A stretch of DNA of 64,000 bases from Embiotoca jacksoni. Its lineage: Eukaryota > Chordata > Actinopteri > Embiotocidae. This document shows positions 15,601 through 27,095 of this stretch, one piece after another; position 1 is the first letter of the stretch; each line of letters starts with the position of its first letter. The position numbers and the translations under genes were made by a program. Under the pieces are notes generated by a model. The model was not told where the DNA came from, did no database searches, and saw only the letters and a program-made list of their open reading frames with translations. The stretch covers positions 5,395,320 through 5,459,319 of the forward strand of contig JAKOON010000027.1 in NCBI GenBank assembly GCA_022577435.1, read 5' to 3'.

Positions 15601-16900
15601 AAGTCATACTATAGCATGTGGTCCAAAATATGAAAAAAAGTCATACTATAGCATGTGGTCCAAAATATGAAAAAAGTCATACTATAGCATGTGGTCCAAA
15701 ATATGAAAAAAAGTCATGCTATAGCATGTGGTCCAAAATATGAAAAAAAAGTCATACTATAGCATGTCGTCCAAAATATGAAAAAAAAAGTCATACTATA
15801 GCATGTCGTCCAAAATATGAAAAAAAGTCATACTATAGCATGTGGTCCAAAATATGAAAAAAAAAGTCATACTATAGCATGTCGTCCAAAATATGAAAAA
15901 AAGTCATACTATAGCATGCCATCCAAAATATAATAAAAAAGTCATACTATAGCATGTGGTCCAAAATATGAAAAAAAGTCATACTATAGCATGTGGTCCA
16001 AAATATGAATAAAAAAGTCATACTATAGCATGTCGTCCAAAATATGAAAAAAAGTCATACTATAGCATGTCGTCCAAAATATAATAAAAAAGTCATACTA
16101 TAGCATGTCGTCCAAAATATGAAAAAAAGTCATACTATAGCATGTGGTCCAAAATATGAATAAAAAAGTCATACTATAGCATGTCGTCCAAAATATGAAA
16201 AAAAGGTCATACTATAGCATGTCGTCCAAAATATGAAAAAAAGTCATACTATAGCATGTGGTCCAAAATATGAAAAAAAGTCATACTATAGCATGTGGTC
16301 CAAAATATGAAAAAAAGTCATACTATAGCATGTCGTCCAAAATATGAAAAAAAGTCATACTATAGCATGTGGTCCAAAATATGAAAAAAAGTCATACTAT
16401 AGCATGCCATCCAAAATATAATAAAAAACTCATACTATAGCATGTCGTCCAAAATATAATAAAAAAGTCATACTATAGCATGTGGTCCAAAATATGAAAA
16501 AAAGTCATACTATAGCATGCCATCCAAAATATAATAAAAAAGTCATACTATAGCATGTCGTCCAAAATATAATAAAAAAAGTCATACTATAGCATGTGGT
16601 CCAAAATATGAAAAAAAGTCATACTATAGCATGTGGTCCAAAATATGAAAAAAAGTCATACTATTGCATGTGGTCCGAAATATGAAAAAAAAGTCATACT
16701 ATAGCATGTGGTCCAAAATATGAAAAAAAAGTCATACTATAGCATGTCGTCCAAAATATGAAAAAAAAGTCATACTATAGCATGCCATCCAAAATATAAT
16801 AAAAAAGTCATACTATAGCATGTCGTACAAAATATGAAAAAAAGTCATACTATAGCATGCCATCCAAAATATAAAAAAAGTCATACTATAGCATGTGGTC
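12640..16900. repeat. 1.0-1.8 kb higher-order repeat, four copies of variable length
   Basis: Two independent private variants move together. ttgcatgtggtccg is at 12,717, 13,731, 14,898 and 16,664, and gcatgtcgtacaaa is at 12,871, 13,885, 15,052 and 16,818. Both give spacings of 1,014, 1,167 and 1,766 bp, so the blocks are segmental duplications inside the array. Confidence 0.8.
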
Positions 16901-18936
16901 CAAAATATGAAAAAAAAAGTCATACTATAGCATGTCGTCCAAAATATGAAAAAAAGTCATACTATAGCATGTGGTCCAAAATATGAAAAAAAAAGTCATA
17001 CTATAGAATGTCATCCAAAATATAATAAAAAAGTCATACTATAGCATGTGGTCCAAAATATGAAAAAAAGTCATACTATAACATGTCGTCCAAAATATGA
17101 AAAAAAGTCATACTATAGCATGCCATCCAAAATATAATAAAAAAGTCATACTATAGCATGCCATCCAAAATATAATAAAAAAGTCATACTATAGCATGTG
17201 GTCCAAAATATTAAAAAAGTCATACTATTGCATTTGGTCCGAAATATGAAAAAAAAGTCATACTATAGCATGTGGTCCAAAATATGAAAAAAAGTCATAC
17301 TATAGCATGTGGTCCAAAATATGAAAAAAAAAGTCATACTATAGCATGTGGTCCAAAATATGAAAAAAAAAGTCATACTATAGCATGCCATCCAAAATAT
17401 AATAAAAAAGTCATACTATAGCATGCCATCCAAAATATAATAAAAAAGTCATACTATAGCATGTGGTCCAAAATATGAAAAAAAGTCATACTATAGCATG
17501 TGGTCCAAAATATGAAAAAAAGTCATGCTATAGCATGTCGTCCAAAATATAATAAAAAAGTCATACTATAGCATGTGGTCCGAAATATGAAAAAAAAGGT
17601 CATACTATAGCATGTGGTCCAAAATATGAAAAAAAGTCATACTATAGCATGTGGTCCAAAATATGAAAAAAAAAGTCATACTATAGCATGTGGTCCAAAA
17701 TATGAAAAAAGTCATACTATTGCATTTGGTCCGAAATATGAAAAAAAAGTCATACTATAGCATGTGGTCCAAAATATGAAAAAAAAGTCATACTATAGCA
17801 TGTGGTCCAAAATATGAAAAAAGTCATACTATAGCATGTGGTCCAAAATATGAAAAAAAGTCATGCTATAGCATGTGGTCCAAAATATGAAAAAAAAGTC
17901 ATACTATAGCATGTCGTCCAAAATATGAAAAAAAAAGTCATACTATAGCATGTCGTCCAAAATATGAAAAAAAGTCATACTATAGCATGTGGTCCAAAAT
18001 ATGAAAAAAAAAGTCATACTATAGCATGTCGTCCAAAATATGAAAAAAAGTCATACTATAGCATGCCATCCAAAATATAATAAAAAAGTCATACTATAGC
18101 ATGTGGTCCAAAATATGAAAAAAAGTCATACTATAGCATGTGGTCCAAAATATGAATAAAAAAGTCATACTATAGTATGTGGTTCAAAATATGAAAAAAA
18201 GTCATACTATAGCATGTGGTCCAAAATATGAAAAAAAGTCATACTATAGCATGTGGTCCAAAATATGAATAAAAAAGTCATACTATAGCATGTCGTCCAA
18301 AATATGAAAAAAAGTCATACTATAGCATGTGGTCCAAAATATGAAAAAAAGTCATACTATAACATGTCGTCCAAAATATGAAAAAAAGTCATACTATAGC
18401 ATGTGGTCCAAAATATGAAAAAAAGTCATACTATAGCATGTTGTCCAAATTATGAAAAAAAGTCATACTATAGCATGTCGTCCAAAATATGAAAAAAAAG
18501 TCATACTATAGCATGCCATCCAAAATATAATAAAAAAGTCATACTATAGCATGTCGTCCAAAATATGAATAAAAAAGTCATACTATAGCATGTCGTCCAA
18601 AATATGAAAAAAAAAAGTCATACTATAGCACGTCGTCCAAAATATGAAAAAAAAAGTCATACTATAGCATGTCGTCCAAAATATGAAAAAAAAAGTCATA
18701 CTATAGCATGTGGTCCAAAATATGAAAAAAAAAGTCATACTATAGCATGTCGTCCAAAATATGAAAAAAAAAAAAGTCATACTATAGCATGTGGTCCAAA
18801 ATATGAAAAAAAAAGTCATACTATAGCATGTGGTCCAAAATATGAAAAAAAAAAAAAAGTCATACTATAGCATGTGGTCCAAAATATGAAAAAAAAAGTC
18901 ATACCATAGCATGTGGTCCAAAATATGAAAAAAAAA

Positions 18937-19013
18937 GTCATACTATAGCATGACGTTTTGAACGACATACTATGGTATGACTTTCTCTTCATATTTTAGA
19001 CGACATACTGTAG
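18937..19013. repeat. Fold-back (inverted) terminus of the minisatellite
   Basis: The last forward unit (arm 18,937-18,957) is followed by a 3 nt loop and then by its reverse complement (18,961-18,981), with 18 of 21 positions pairing. The inverted sequence continues as a degenerate reverse-complement unit to about 19,013 (tatgactttctcttcatatt and tagacgacatactgtag). The array therefore ends in a short palindrome, not simple decay. Confidence 0.85.
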
Positions 19014-19063
19014 TCTTAAGTAGTTTTAATTTTTTGGGCCGAAAACAAACGTCATACGTCATA

Positions 19064-19118
19064 GGGTTAGGGGCTTGGGTTTGGGACTGTTTTTCACATT
19101 TTGGACAGTCCCTAACCC
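19064..19118. repeat. Imperfect hairpin
   Basis: gggttagg (19,064-19,071) pairs with cctaaccc (19,111-19,118), and inside it gggactgt (19,083-19,090) pairs with acagtccc (19,105-19,112). It lies about 50 bp beyond the fold-back end of the minisatellite. Confidence 0.6.
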
Positions 19119-19929
19119 GAAACAAAAAAATTGCTTGTTTTCGCCAGAAGCTAAATCCAAATCAGATAGGTTCACAGATTTAAACCTTCTCTTAACTACA
19201 CACAATGGCTTTGAGTAAGGTTAGGACCTCCTACCTCATCAACATATGAACAAAGAGGTAAAGAAATACACAAATATATGTACAAATACATAAATACAAT
19301 TGTATGCACGGCAATGTAGAAATACATCAGAGAATTGTTTTATTTTATTATTATTAAAACCTATTTTTCATATGTATTATTACACTTTAGTCATTTTTTT
19401 TTTGTCCTCTGTCGGTGAGGAGAAAAATCCCAAATAAGAAATCACGAAAGCAAGTGAAGCAGGTTTACAAGAGTATTCACATTATAATTGCACGAGTCGG
19501 TCTTTGAAAGGGTTAAATCACATCTGCCGAAAACTAGATGTACGGGGTGGCAGGACTGAGCAAGACGCTCAGAGGGAAGATGACTGACTAAAAAGAAACA
19601 CAATGACGTGCAACGCGGATAAATGCTGCGTCATTTTGTAAATCAAGCTTGCAGAGCACGTGTACGAGGCTGTATTCACACCTTTGTGGACCAATCAATA
19701 CTCGACGTGGCTCCTCAGTATGAAAATAATAAAAATAAAAAAAAAAAATAAATGTGGACACCTTAAAATGAGAGTCTGGAGTCCGGTGACAAAAAAAAAA
19801 TAAAAACAATTAAGATTAATCGGTGTGTTTTGGGTAAAAAGGGGAAAGAAAACACAAGGTCACGTGTCGGTCCGACCGATGAAAAACAAAAGCCGATACA
19901 TTTTCCAGGAAGTAATGTTGTGGTTTTTA

Positions 19930-20440
19930 CGTAATGCTGCAAAAGGCACGGCTTCCTGCAGCGGTCTCTTCGCGTGAAGAGCAGTTTTCGGTGCTCGATC
20001 CGCCCCGGAGGTCTTCACCGAGCCCGCGTCCGTCGCATGCGGACACGACTTCCGCCCGGGCCTGTGTCGCGGGGGGGGGGAGGGAGGGGAAGGGTGCTGG
20101 GACAAACGGCGAGCGCTGCCGGCGTCCCCTTCCGCGAGGACACATTTTCACCGTAGAGACCCGGTGGACACGTTTCGCAGGACGGAGGAAGACCGCGCGA
20201 CTCGCAAGCAATCGGCGGCACTGAAGATTCGGTTCGGACAAGACGGAGCTCAGACTGAGATCCAGGAGATCCAGGAGATCCAGGAGAAACAGGCAGCGAC
20301 GCGTCCATCTCTGGACTCGGAGGGTCCACCTGTGGAGGTGACCAACCGGTCTTCCTCTACCCGAGCGAACTGAAGAGGGTCGGGGCGTTTGTGGATTACG
20401 AGGAGGGAGGGAGGGAGGAGTGGGTGTTGGGGGTGGGGGG
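19930..20440. other. GC- and CpG-rich block, function unknown
   Basis: Base composition changes sharply from AT-rich flanks to CpG-rich sequence, including a poly-G tract near 20,071 and a 9 bp tandem repeat (gagatccag, three copies, about 20,258-20,286). Both strands have open frames of 60-215 codons, expected by chance in GC-rich DNA. I recognise no domain. It could be an untranslated exon, a distal CpG island, or part of a gene lying in or beyond the satellite. Confidence 0.4.
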
Positions 20441-22316
20441 GCGGGGGGGGGTCTCCCTTTTATGACACTTATAAAAAAAAAAAAAAAAAACCTCCACCTG
20501 TACCTTTTTACTGCGGTGTTGACCACGGCACACCTTTGCTGGTAATCCCTGCAAATCTCGAGGACCAGGAGCACTTGGCGTCACTCTACACGTCTCTTAG
20601 TGCGCAACGACGCGCCTCAGTGATGCGTTATTTCTGTACAGTTTCGGGACAACCGTGGAGCTTTTTATGGCACGAAGAAATCAAAGATATCAGGCAAATC
20701 AATCAAAGGCTTTGTTGACAAGTTTTTTTTTTTTTTTTTTTTTTAATGTGAAAACTAAAAATATAATTCAACGCTGTAATAAAACTCTTGAATTGTGCAC
20801 ATCAGTACTGTAACTTTGCTGTGACGTTACTCTGTGAAACCCTTCGCAGCTCTGCTTTCACGAATTGTTCAAACTCTCACACCATGTCTTAAAGAAATAA
20901 ATAAATAAATAAAGATATAAAAGAAAAGTACATCCAGTTGTGAAAACTGTCTGATTTGAGTTTTATTTAAAGAAAAAAAAAAAAAAAGAACAGTTAATTA
21001 GATTTTAGGGTCATACTGGAAAACATAAATTGTCTGCGAGGTGACTCCTGCCATGATTGGGAACATTTGTCTAAAGACACGGAAATGTCCTCCCAAGACC
21101 TGAGCAAAGTCAAAAGTAATTTAGATTCAGGAGGCTCGTTCCCGGGTCGGCTTTTCCTCCTAATTTTATTGACACCCCAAAAAAAAAAAAAAAAAAAAAA
21201 GTCGGGAGGTCAGAGAGCGCTAACGAGACACGTCCCCTCAAGAGTTTCTTCCTTTCCGCGCCTTTGATAAAGTAAGTGCGAGTGTCCAAGTTAACCAACT
21301 GCTGAGCTCTCCTCATTAATCACACAGAAAGCAGAGGAACCGGGGGGAGCTGTCCTACATCCCAGAAACACACGCACGCACGCACACACACACACACACA
21401 AACCCAAACCCTTAAAATAACTGGGACCGTCATAAATAACAGCACAAAACCTTTTTTTTTTTTTTTTTTTTAAATAAGGCTGAAACATTACTCAACACTT
21501 CACAAGCGCTCGTGGCGGCTAAAATAAGAGCCCGGGACGCACGGAGCTGCTGGATGGACAGCGGTGATCGTTTTATCCCGCATGTATGTTAATGGGGCCG
21601 GAGGCTGCGCAGTGTTATTCGGGGCTTAATCTGACTTTGTTACGTGACGACAGACAAGTATGGAGGGCACATGTTGTGCCAGCTGTTGATGTCCAGAGCA
21701 TCCAGCCGACCGCAGAGACGAGAGCCGGTTTATTTAACGCTGCTCAAATCAAATCCTACATCCTCCACCCCCACCACTCCTCTACCCCGACCCCCCCCCC
21801 CCGCCCGCCGGCGTCTTCCCGGCTGAATGTCACCCGAGACGAACGTGGGCGCAGAAATATTCAGCCGGATTTATCAACGTTGCGTCGTTACATAATCTGT
21901 AAAACGTGCTGCGTATCTCTATTAGCTCCGAATTTGGAGAGTTTGGGGGGTGGGGGGGGATGAGATTCTGCTGATGAAACCTCGAAATCCAGGCTGAAAA
22001 AGAGTAAATAGTGAAAAGCCCGTTTTGTTTTTGCCATTTTGGAAGAATCAGTCCAGAAACCACGGTGGGAGGAAAAACACCCACAGCCAAACGTTTTGGC
22101 AGGTTGTTTTTTTTTTGGGTCTGCGGATGGATGGAGAGCATTTCAAGGCGATAGATGCTTCTCCAAAAATCCATTTATTGGAGAGAGGACAGAAATGTTT
22201 CTGTAGGACGCGACGACGACGACGAGGTGGTGGTGTAGGTGGTGTAGGTGGTGGTGGTGCCGCAGCTTTGAGGAATGAACGACTCGAGGGAGACAAACCA
22301 GTGCTGAAATAGTATT

Positions 22317-22322
22317 TTTATT
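22317..22322 (-). terminator. Candidate poly(A) signal AATAAA
   Basis: The plus-strand sequence tttatt reads AATAAA in the camk2g sense, followed by an A/T-rich stretch. It is one of several such hexamers in the 3' flank and is chosen because recognisable UTR-like sequence thins out beyond it. Confidence 0.35.
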
Positions 22323-22850
22323 AAATACTTTCAAGATCCAAGTTCGAAGAATAACAAAGCTATGATGAAGACCAACTAACACTCAGACAAACACTTGATA
22401 GTCGTCAATTCATGGTTGTATTTCATTGTACATCATGATCATGCAAAAAAACTCCAGCATTCGTGTGAAGGCTGGGGGGAGAAAGCGCAGCCCAATAGTA
22501 TATCATTACAACGCAGGGAAAACGCGAACATCGAGGGCCTCATACCAAGCTACGGCTCCTGAATCCTTGTTTTTGTTTTTTTTGTTGTTTTTTTTTTCCT
22601 TTTGTTGTTGTTTTTTTTTTTTCTTCTCCTTTTTCAATTTTGCAGTTTTTAATATTTTTCATGTCACCTATTCAACATTCTGGATGGAGGAAAATTCATA
22701 TTTCAAAAGATGCAAATATCATATATTAACACTAGCTCCATCCTTATTCAGGTAGGTACATGGTAGAAATGCGTAACTGAAACATGCATATAACTAGGTC
22801 TCCCGCTCTGCTTCACTACAGTGCAGGTCGCACAAACCTGCACACCCACA

Positions 22851-22892
<42 letters not shown>

Positions 22893-23363
22893 CTTTCCAA
22901 AAACTCCTCTCAACTGAGCAGGCACGATTTAAAACCACCAAGGGTAGATTACATGAATAAATAATTTAGTCCTGATCAATATTTTTTTAATTTTGTGTTG
23001 TCTTTACTTCCTCCCTCTTTTCCCTTTTTTGTTTTGTGTGTGTGTGTGTGTGTGCGTGTGCGTGTGTGTGTGTGTGTTCCGAGGGAGAGTGCAGAACTCC
23101 AGCTTGGCAGATCGGCAAAAATGTTTTTTTTGGTTGTTTTTTTTTGTTGTTGTTTTTTGTTTTTACCAAAAAGACAAGTCAACAGCAACGACAACGGGAA
23201 AAACTCAACAAAAAAACAAAAAAACAAAAACCCAGTAACACGGAGAACAGAGAAACGACAGAGAGAGGTACAAATAAACATCTCAAGAGCGGGGGGGGGG
23301 ACACGTCTGAACACGAGGGGGAGGAGGGGGGACGGAGGGGGGACGGAGGGGGAGGAGAGGGAC

Positions 23364-23403
<40 letters not shown>

Positions 23404-24012
23404 TTTCAGATACGACTGTTCGCAGATGGATGGAGACAATTAAGCAGCACAGCGAGGGAGGCGCCGAGGTCGCACAGCGGCGGTGCGGATATGTTACAAA
23501 GCCTGAACACACCACCAGGCGTGTGTGGGTGCATATGATATGAAAAGACGGCTCACAGCGTTGTGGGATCAGGAGCTAAGGACACTATAATGAAGGTCTT
23601 CATATTTAAAAACATGTTGTTTGTTGGGCTGGGGGAAGGGGGAAGGGAGGGGTCAAACTATTTGCAACTTTTGTTGTTGTTGTTTGTTGTTTATTTACTC
23701 CCCGTCTCCAAAAAAAACAGTCGTACGGCCATTGGACCAGAGCTGGTAGCATACATGTGCATTCATGTTCGTCACGAGTGATCTACAGCTACCGGGTTTT
23801 TTTTTGTTTTTTTTTTTGTTTTTTTTTGTTGTTGTTTTAAAAAGGTGGAGAATCGAAACTGCGGGGAACAAAATGTCGCTTCTAAACTAGAATAGGACGG
23901 GTGGGGTCACAGAGGTCACGGGTCGGTTCCCACGCCCGGGTGCACAGGATGAGTGTCTCTTAGATACATGTACATATATTACACTTTTCTACATATATCT
24001 ATACATACACTG

Positions 24013-24020
24013 TATTTACA
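24013..24020 (-). promoter_or_regulatory. Candidate Pumilio-binding element (TGTAAATA)
   Basis: The plus-strand sequence tatttaca reads TGTAAATA in the camk2g sense and matches the PUM consensus TGTANATA. It sits in an AU-rich UTR segment (about 23,955-24,040) with several UGUA words. Motif evidence only. Confidence 0.35.
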
Positions 24021-24291
24021 CAGTGGATATAAACAAACCAGGTCCTTGCGGAAAGCAGAGAAACGGAGTGGGAGGGAAGGTTAAAAGAGAAAATCGGTTA
24101 AAGAGAGAGGAAGAAGGGGAAAAAAAAAAAAAAAAAATGGGAGAGAGGGCGGGAGGGGATTAACGAGGGAGAGGCAGCGGGCGGACATGCAAAACGCCTT
24201 TTCCCCCGACCCCGCTCTCTCCCTCTACTGCATATAGACACAACAAAACGCGTCAACACGCACAGGTTAGCTTTAAATTTGCACGATAAAA

Positions 24292-24333
<42 letters not shown>

Positions 24334-26222
24334 TCGAATATAGCATCAGTCGGACAATAAAAACAAAACGAAATAAAAAAAACAACAACAACAACGACGA
24401 CGACAAACACAAAAGGCTCCGGGGTTATTCACAGGAACGCAAAGGGATCGGGACACTAAAAACACAACAAAAACACATATAACCTTAAATCAGACACCCC
24501 CCCCCCCCCCGCCCCCCTCCCAAAATCCCACAACAACACAATCTCCGTTCAGTCGGAAAACGAGCACACAAACGAAAAACACATAAACACGTAAAAAGCC
24601 TAAAGTTCTACACTTTGGTGCTTCATGTTTTTGATATCAAGTTTCTCTCGTCATCAAGTTCTCTGACTGAGTCAACTTGAACGTTTTTTTTTCCTCTCTC
24701 TCTCCACCCCCGCCTCCCCCCTCCTCCTCCCCCTCACCCTCTTCAATTCAGTTTGGGGGAAAATCTCCCTCCATCTTAACGTCCGGGTAGCGAACACAAC
24801 ACTTTCTACCTCGGTAATCCCTAAATGTGTCCAAAATCTCAGCTGCTAAACTTCACCCTCCTCTCAGTTTCCTCCCTTATTAGATAGTGAGTATAAATGC
24901 TTGGTTGGGTTTTGGTGGTTTCTGGTACATCTAGTCATAATTTACACAGTATATTCATAACTCATACTCATAAACTGTCACAAGTTCAACTGTAAATCCT
25001 CTCCTCCCCCGGGACGTCTCATCTCGCGCGGGGCGGAAAAAAGATGGCTGCCAGGGGAGGGACAGAGGGCAAAGACGCGCCCTCCGATCAGGCGCCAGAT
25101 GCATGCATCATCCCATGGGGTTGGGGGGCGGGGGGGCGGTGTCTTGTGTTCCGCCGGCCCCCCAGCAGGTCAAAGGAGGGACAGGATTGGTTGGTATCGT
25201 GGAGAGGGATGCGATCTCGCCCGGCCGGGCTCCTGGCTCTAGCCAATCCACGCAGAGGACGGACCTCTTAAACACGCTCGCTGAAAAAAACTGCCCCCCA
25301 AAACACACACTCCAGCAGACTGGAGGCTCAGGACCACTGGGGGAGGGGGGGCGGGGGAGGGGGGGGCGGGGAGGGGGGCGGAGAGGAGGGGGAGCCACAT
25401 GTTAGTGTTCACCAGAGGCGGAAATTCAAATTTTTTTTTCAAAGCATTTTTTTGGAGGCTTTTTTTTTTTTTTTTTGTCTTTAAAAGTAAAATACGATAT
25501 AAAAAGCGGACAGGAAACGAGGGGACAGACGAACGGAGGATGACGGCAATGACTGGATTAGCTTCTTAAACTCGGAAACCAACAGGCCCTTTTCAAGTTC
25601 GGCGAATTTAGTTTGGGTAATAATTTCACTGTTCCGTCTTTTAATTCCTTCTCTAAATGTCTGGTGTACATATTTGTCAGGGTTCACAGACCTCCTTTAG
25701 CGCATCGTACTCACCGGAGTGATGCGCGAACACTCCCCCGCCCCCCCCCGGGAGTCGTCACCCGTCTGAACGCTCAGATTTCTCCCCCGGCGGGACGTTC
25801 TTGTATCGCCGTTCCCAGATTTAAGCAACGAACGCGACGGCCGCGAAGTTATTTCAACTTTCAGAACCGAAAGCGATGAAGATGAGGCTCGAGCAGACCT
25901 GATGACGCCGGTTGTGCGGCGGCGGGTGTAAACGGAGGGGAATCACCTCGCCGCGAAAACAATCAAAACACCAGTTTGGAAACTTTTAAAAAGACGGACT
26001 CTACTAATAACTGAGTTAAAGTTATCAATGCTTCACCACTAATATATTTAAAATGACAGCAGTAAAACAGGCACAAATATGACATTTAAAAAAAAACAAC
26101 CTCAAACTCAAATAAATCGAATGTTTTTTCTCATTTAAATTTGACTACGTCTCAAGAATATGTGGTCACAAACTAAACTGACCGACTGAGCGTTCTGTAT
26201 TCGCGTGGCGGCGAGTACCTGA

Positions 26223-26455
26223 TCACTGTAGTGGTGCAGCGGGCGCGCCGGAGCAGTGGAAGTGGACGTTGAGCCACTTGCTATCGCGGCGATGCCACAC
26301 CCTGGTCTCCTCTGATTGGCTGGAGCGCGGGCGGCCCGTGGAGTCCACAAACTGTGTGAGCCGGATGTAGGCGATGCAGGCGGCGTCCTCGCCGATCAGG
26401 TGCACGTGGGGGTTGAGCAGGGTGGTGTGTACGGGCTTGCTGTTCTTGCTCAGCA
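26223..26455 (-). CDS. camk2g exon 22 (terminal coding exon, association domain)
   Basis: It encodes residues 540-616, from LLSKNSKPVHTTLLNPHVHL through ETRVWHRRDSKWLNVHFHCS to the usual C-terminus GAPAAPLQ, then TGA. This is the second half of the hub (association) domain that oligomerises the kinase. The acceptor is gtccag|TG; the first codon is completed by the C from exon 21. It is the best-conserved non-kinase part of the gene. Confidence 0.97.
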
Positions 26456-26477
26456 CTGGACAGACAGAAGGATTTTA

Positions 26478-26515
26478 AGTGCGCCTTATAGTCCGAAAAA
26501 TACGGTATACTAATC
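26478..26515 (-). mobile_element. DNA-transposon terminal fragment (ccgtatttttcggactataa motif)
   Basis: On the minus strand it reads accgtatttttcggactata then aggcgcac. From memory this is a recurrent terminal motif of an interspersed DNA transposon in vertebrate genomes, common in fish. Only one end is visible, 23 bp from the exon 22 acceptor. Confidence 0.5.
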
Positions 26516-26697
26516 CAACATGTTGTATCATAAGCTTTAAGCCATAATACAATCTGAACGGGCGACTTCGATGAAAAATTCATCCCCATACAGTTGTCAT
26601 GAACATGGAAATTGTCGCTATAGAGACCAGGGCTGTAAACATGTTTATTTTTGCTGTGAAGTTGGGAATGTTAACATCGGGGTCTGAGGGGATTGAC

Positions 26698-27095
26698 TCA
26701 CTTTAGGAGCCCCAAGTGGTCATTCGAGGAACTGCAGTTTTTAGCACTTCCACCTTTGCTTTATTTTTTTTTTAGCCCCAGAGGTTACCGCTTGGTTTTC
26801 ATTAGTCTTTAAACACCTGAAATTAAAAATGATTGTGTTTTGAACTCCTTGGAATGAGACTTTAATATCTATGAAGGGAGCGAGTCTCCTCGGACAGAGC
26901 GCAACATGTTGCACCTCCATGTTTCTACAGTAGCCCGGGACGGACAAACCAAAAACCCGCTAACCAAACACTCTCGCAGGTTTTGCAGAAACCGTAGATT
27001 CACTTATGTCCTTTGAATAGGAGGGTGACGCGAGAGATGTGCAATTGGTTGTGATGTTTAACCTCACCACTAGACGTCACTAAATCCTCCACAAT
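26698..27095. mobile_element. MITE-like repeat remnant
   Basis: It contains segments I recall as high-copy in teleost genomes: agtggtcattcgaggaactg near the left end, ccatgtttctacagtagccc at about 26,919-26,938, and cactagacgtcactaaatcc near the right end. The two ends are imperfect inverted matches (tttaggagccccaagtggt against the reverse complement of the right end, ttagtgacgtctagtggt). No coding capacity. The family name is not assigned. Confidence 0.5.

Larger units (their letters stand above)
1..18957. repeat. AT-rich 37-39 bp minisatellite array, about 500 copies
   Basis: The whole interval is a head-to-tail tandem array. The commonest unit is 37 bp and reads agtcatactatagcatgtgg followed by tccaaaatatgaaaaaa. 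Variants differ in the four bases after the second atg-core (GTGG, GTCG, GCCA, GTCA, GTAG, GGGG) and in the A-tract, where tatgaaaaaaa alternates with tataataaaaaa to give 38-39 bp units. Rarer diagnostic units include attgcatttggtccg, ataacatgtcgtcc and gtggttcaaaagatg. Stops occur in most frames, so I see no coding function. Each unit contains an imperfect palindrome, catactatagcatg, which is perfect (catactatagtatg) in a few units. The left edge lies outside the window, so the true array is longer. I do not recognise the family by name. Confidence 0.97.
19014..22290. other. Region with no recognisable gene
   Basis: This stretch holds poly-A/poly-T runs (around 19,735, 20,473, 20,719, 20,973, 21,178 and 21,450), a short CA repeat near 21,367-21,400, an imperfect hairpin at 19,064-19,118 and a GC-rich block at about 19,930-20,440. 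AATAAA occurs on the plus strand near 20,779 and, repeated, near 20,895. Open frames here are low-complexity (poly-Pro, poly-Phe, poly-Lys) and I match none to a protein family. It may include distal camk2g 3' UTR or the 3' end of an unseen gene. Confidence 0.6.
22290..26222 (-). other. Probable camk2g 3' untranslated region
   Basis: No coding exon lies beyond the TGA at 26,223-26,225. The interval is rich in homopolymers, CT/AG (22,853-22,890), TG (23,034-23,078) and CA (23,366-23,397) repeats, and U-rich stretches in the mRNA sense. A candidate poly(A) signal AATAAA on the minus strand lies at 22,317-22,322, which would put cleavage near 22,290-22,300 and make the 3' UTR about 3.9 kb. A Pumilio-type element TGTAAATA is on the minus strand at 24,013-24,020. 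The end point is inferred; other signals could be used. Confidence 0.5.

Noticed and set aside
18583..18870. Open frames of 78 and 88 codons with repeated KKSHTIAC or FFFIFWTTCYSM peptides
   Set aside because: They are translations of the minisatellite where the A-tract length happens to keep frame.
1..18957. CRISPR-like regular repeat
   Set aside because: There are no unique spacers: the whole unit repeats head to tail, and the context is a eukaryotic genome.
19927..20574. 215-codon minus-strand frame
   Set aside because: It is composed of poly-Phe, poly-Pro and Arg-rich stretches from homopolymers and GC-rich DNA, with overlapping frames on both strands and no recognisable domain.
20890..20915. 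Repeated AATAAA as a strong poly(A) site for a plus-strand gene
   Set aside because: It is a simple (AAAT)n repeat, and no upstream plus-strand coding sequence was recognised.
22976..23543. Long overlapping frames of up to 182 codons
   Set aside because: They are CVCV/THTH translations of TG and CA microsatellites in the probable camk2g 3' UTR.
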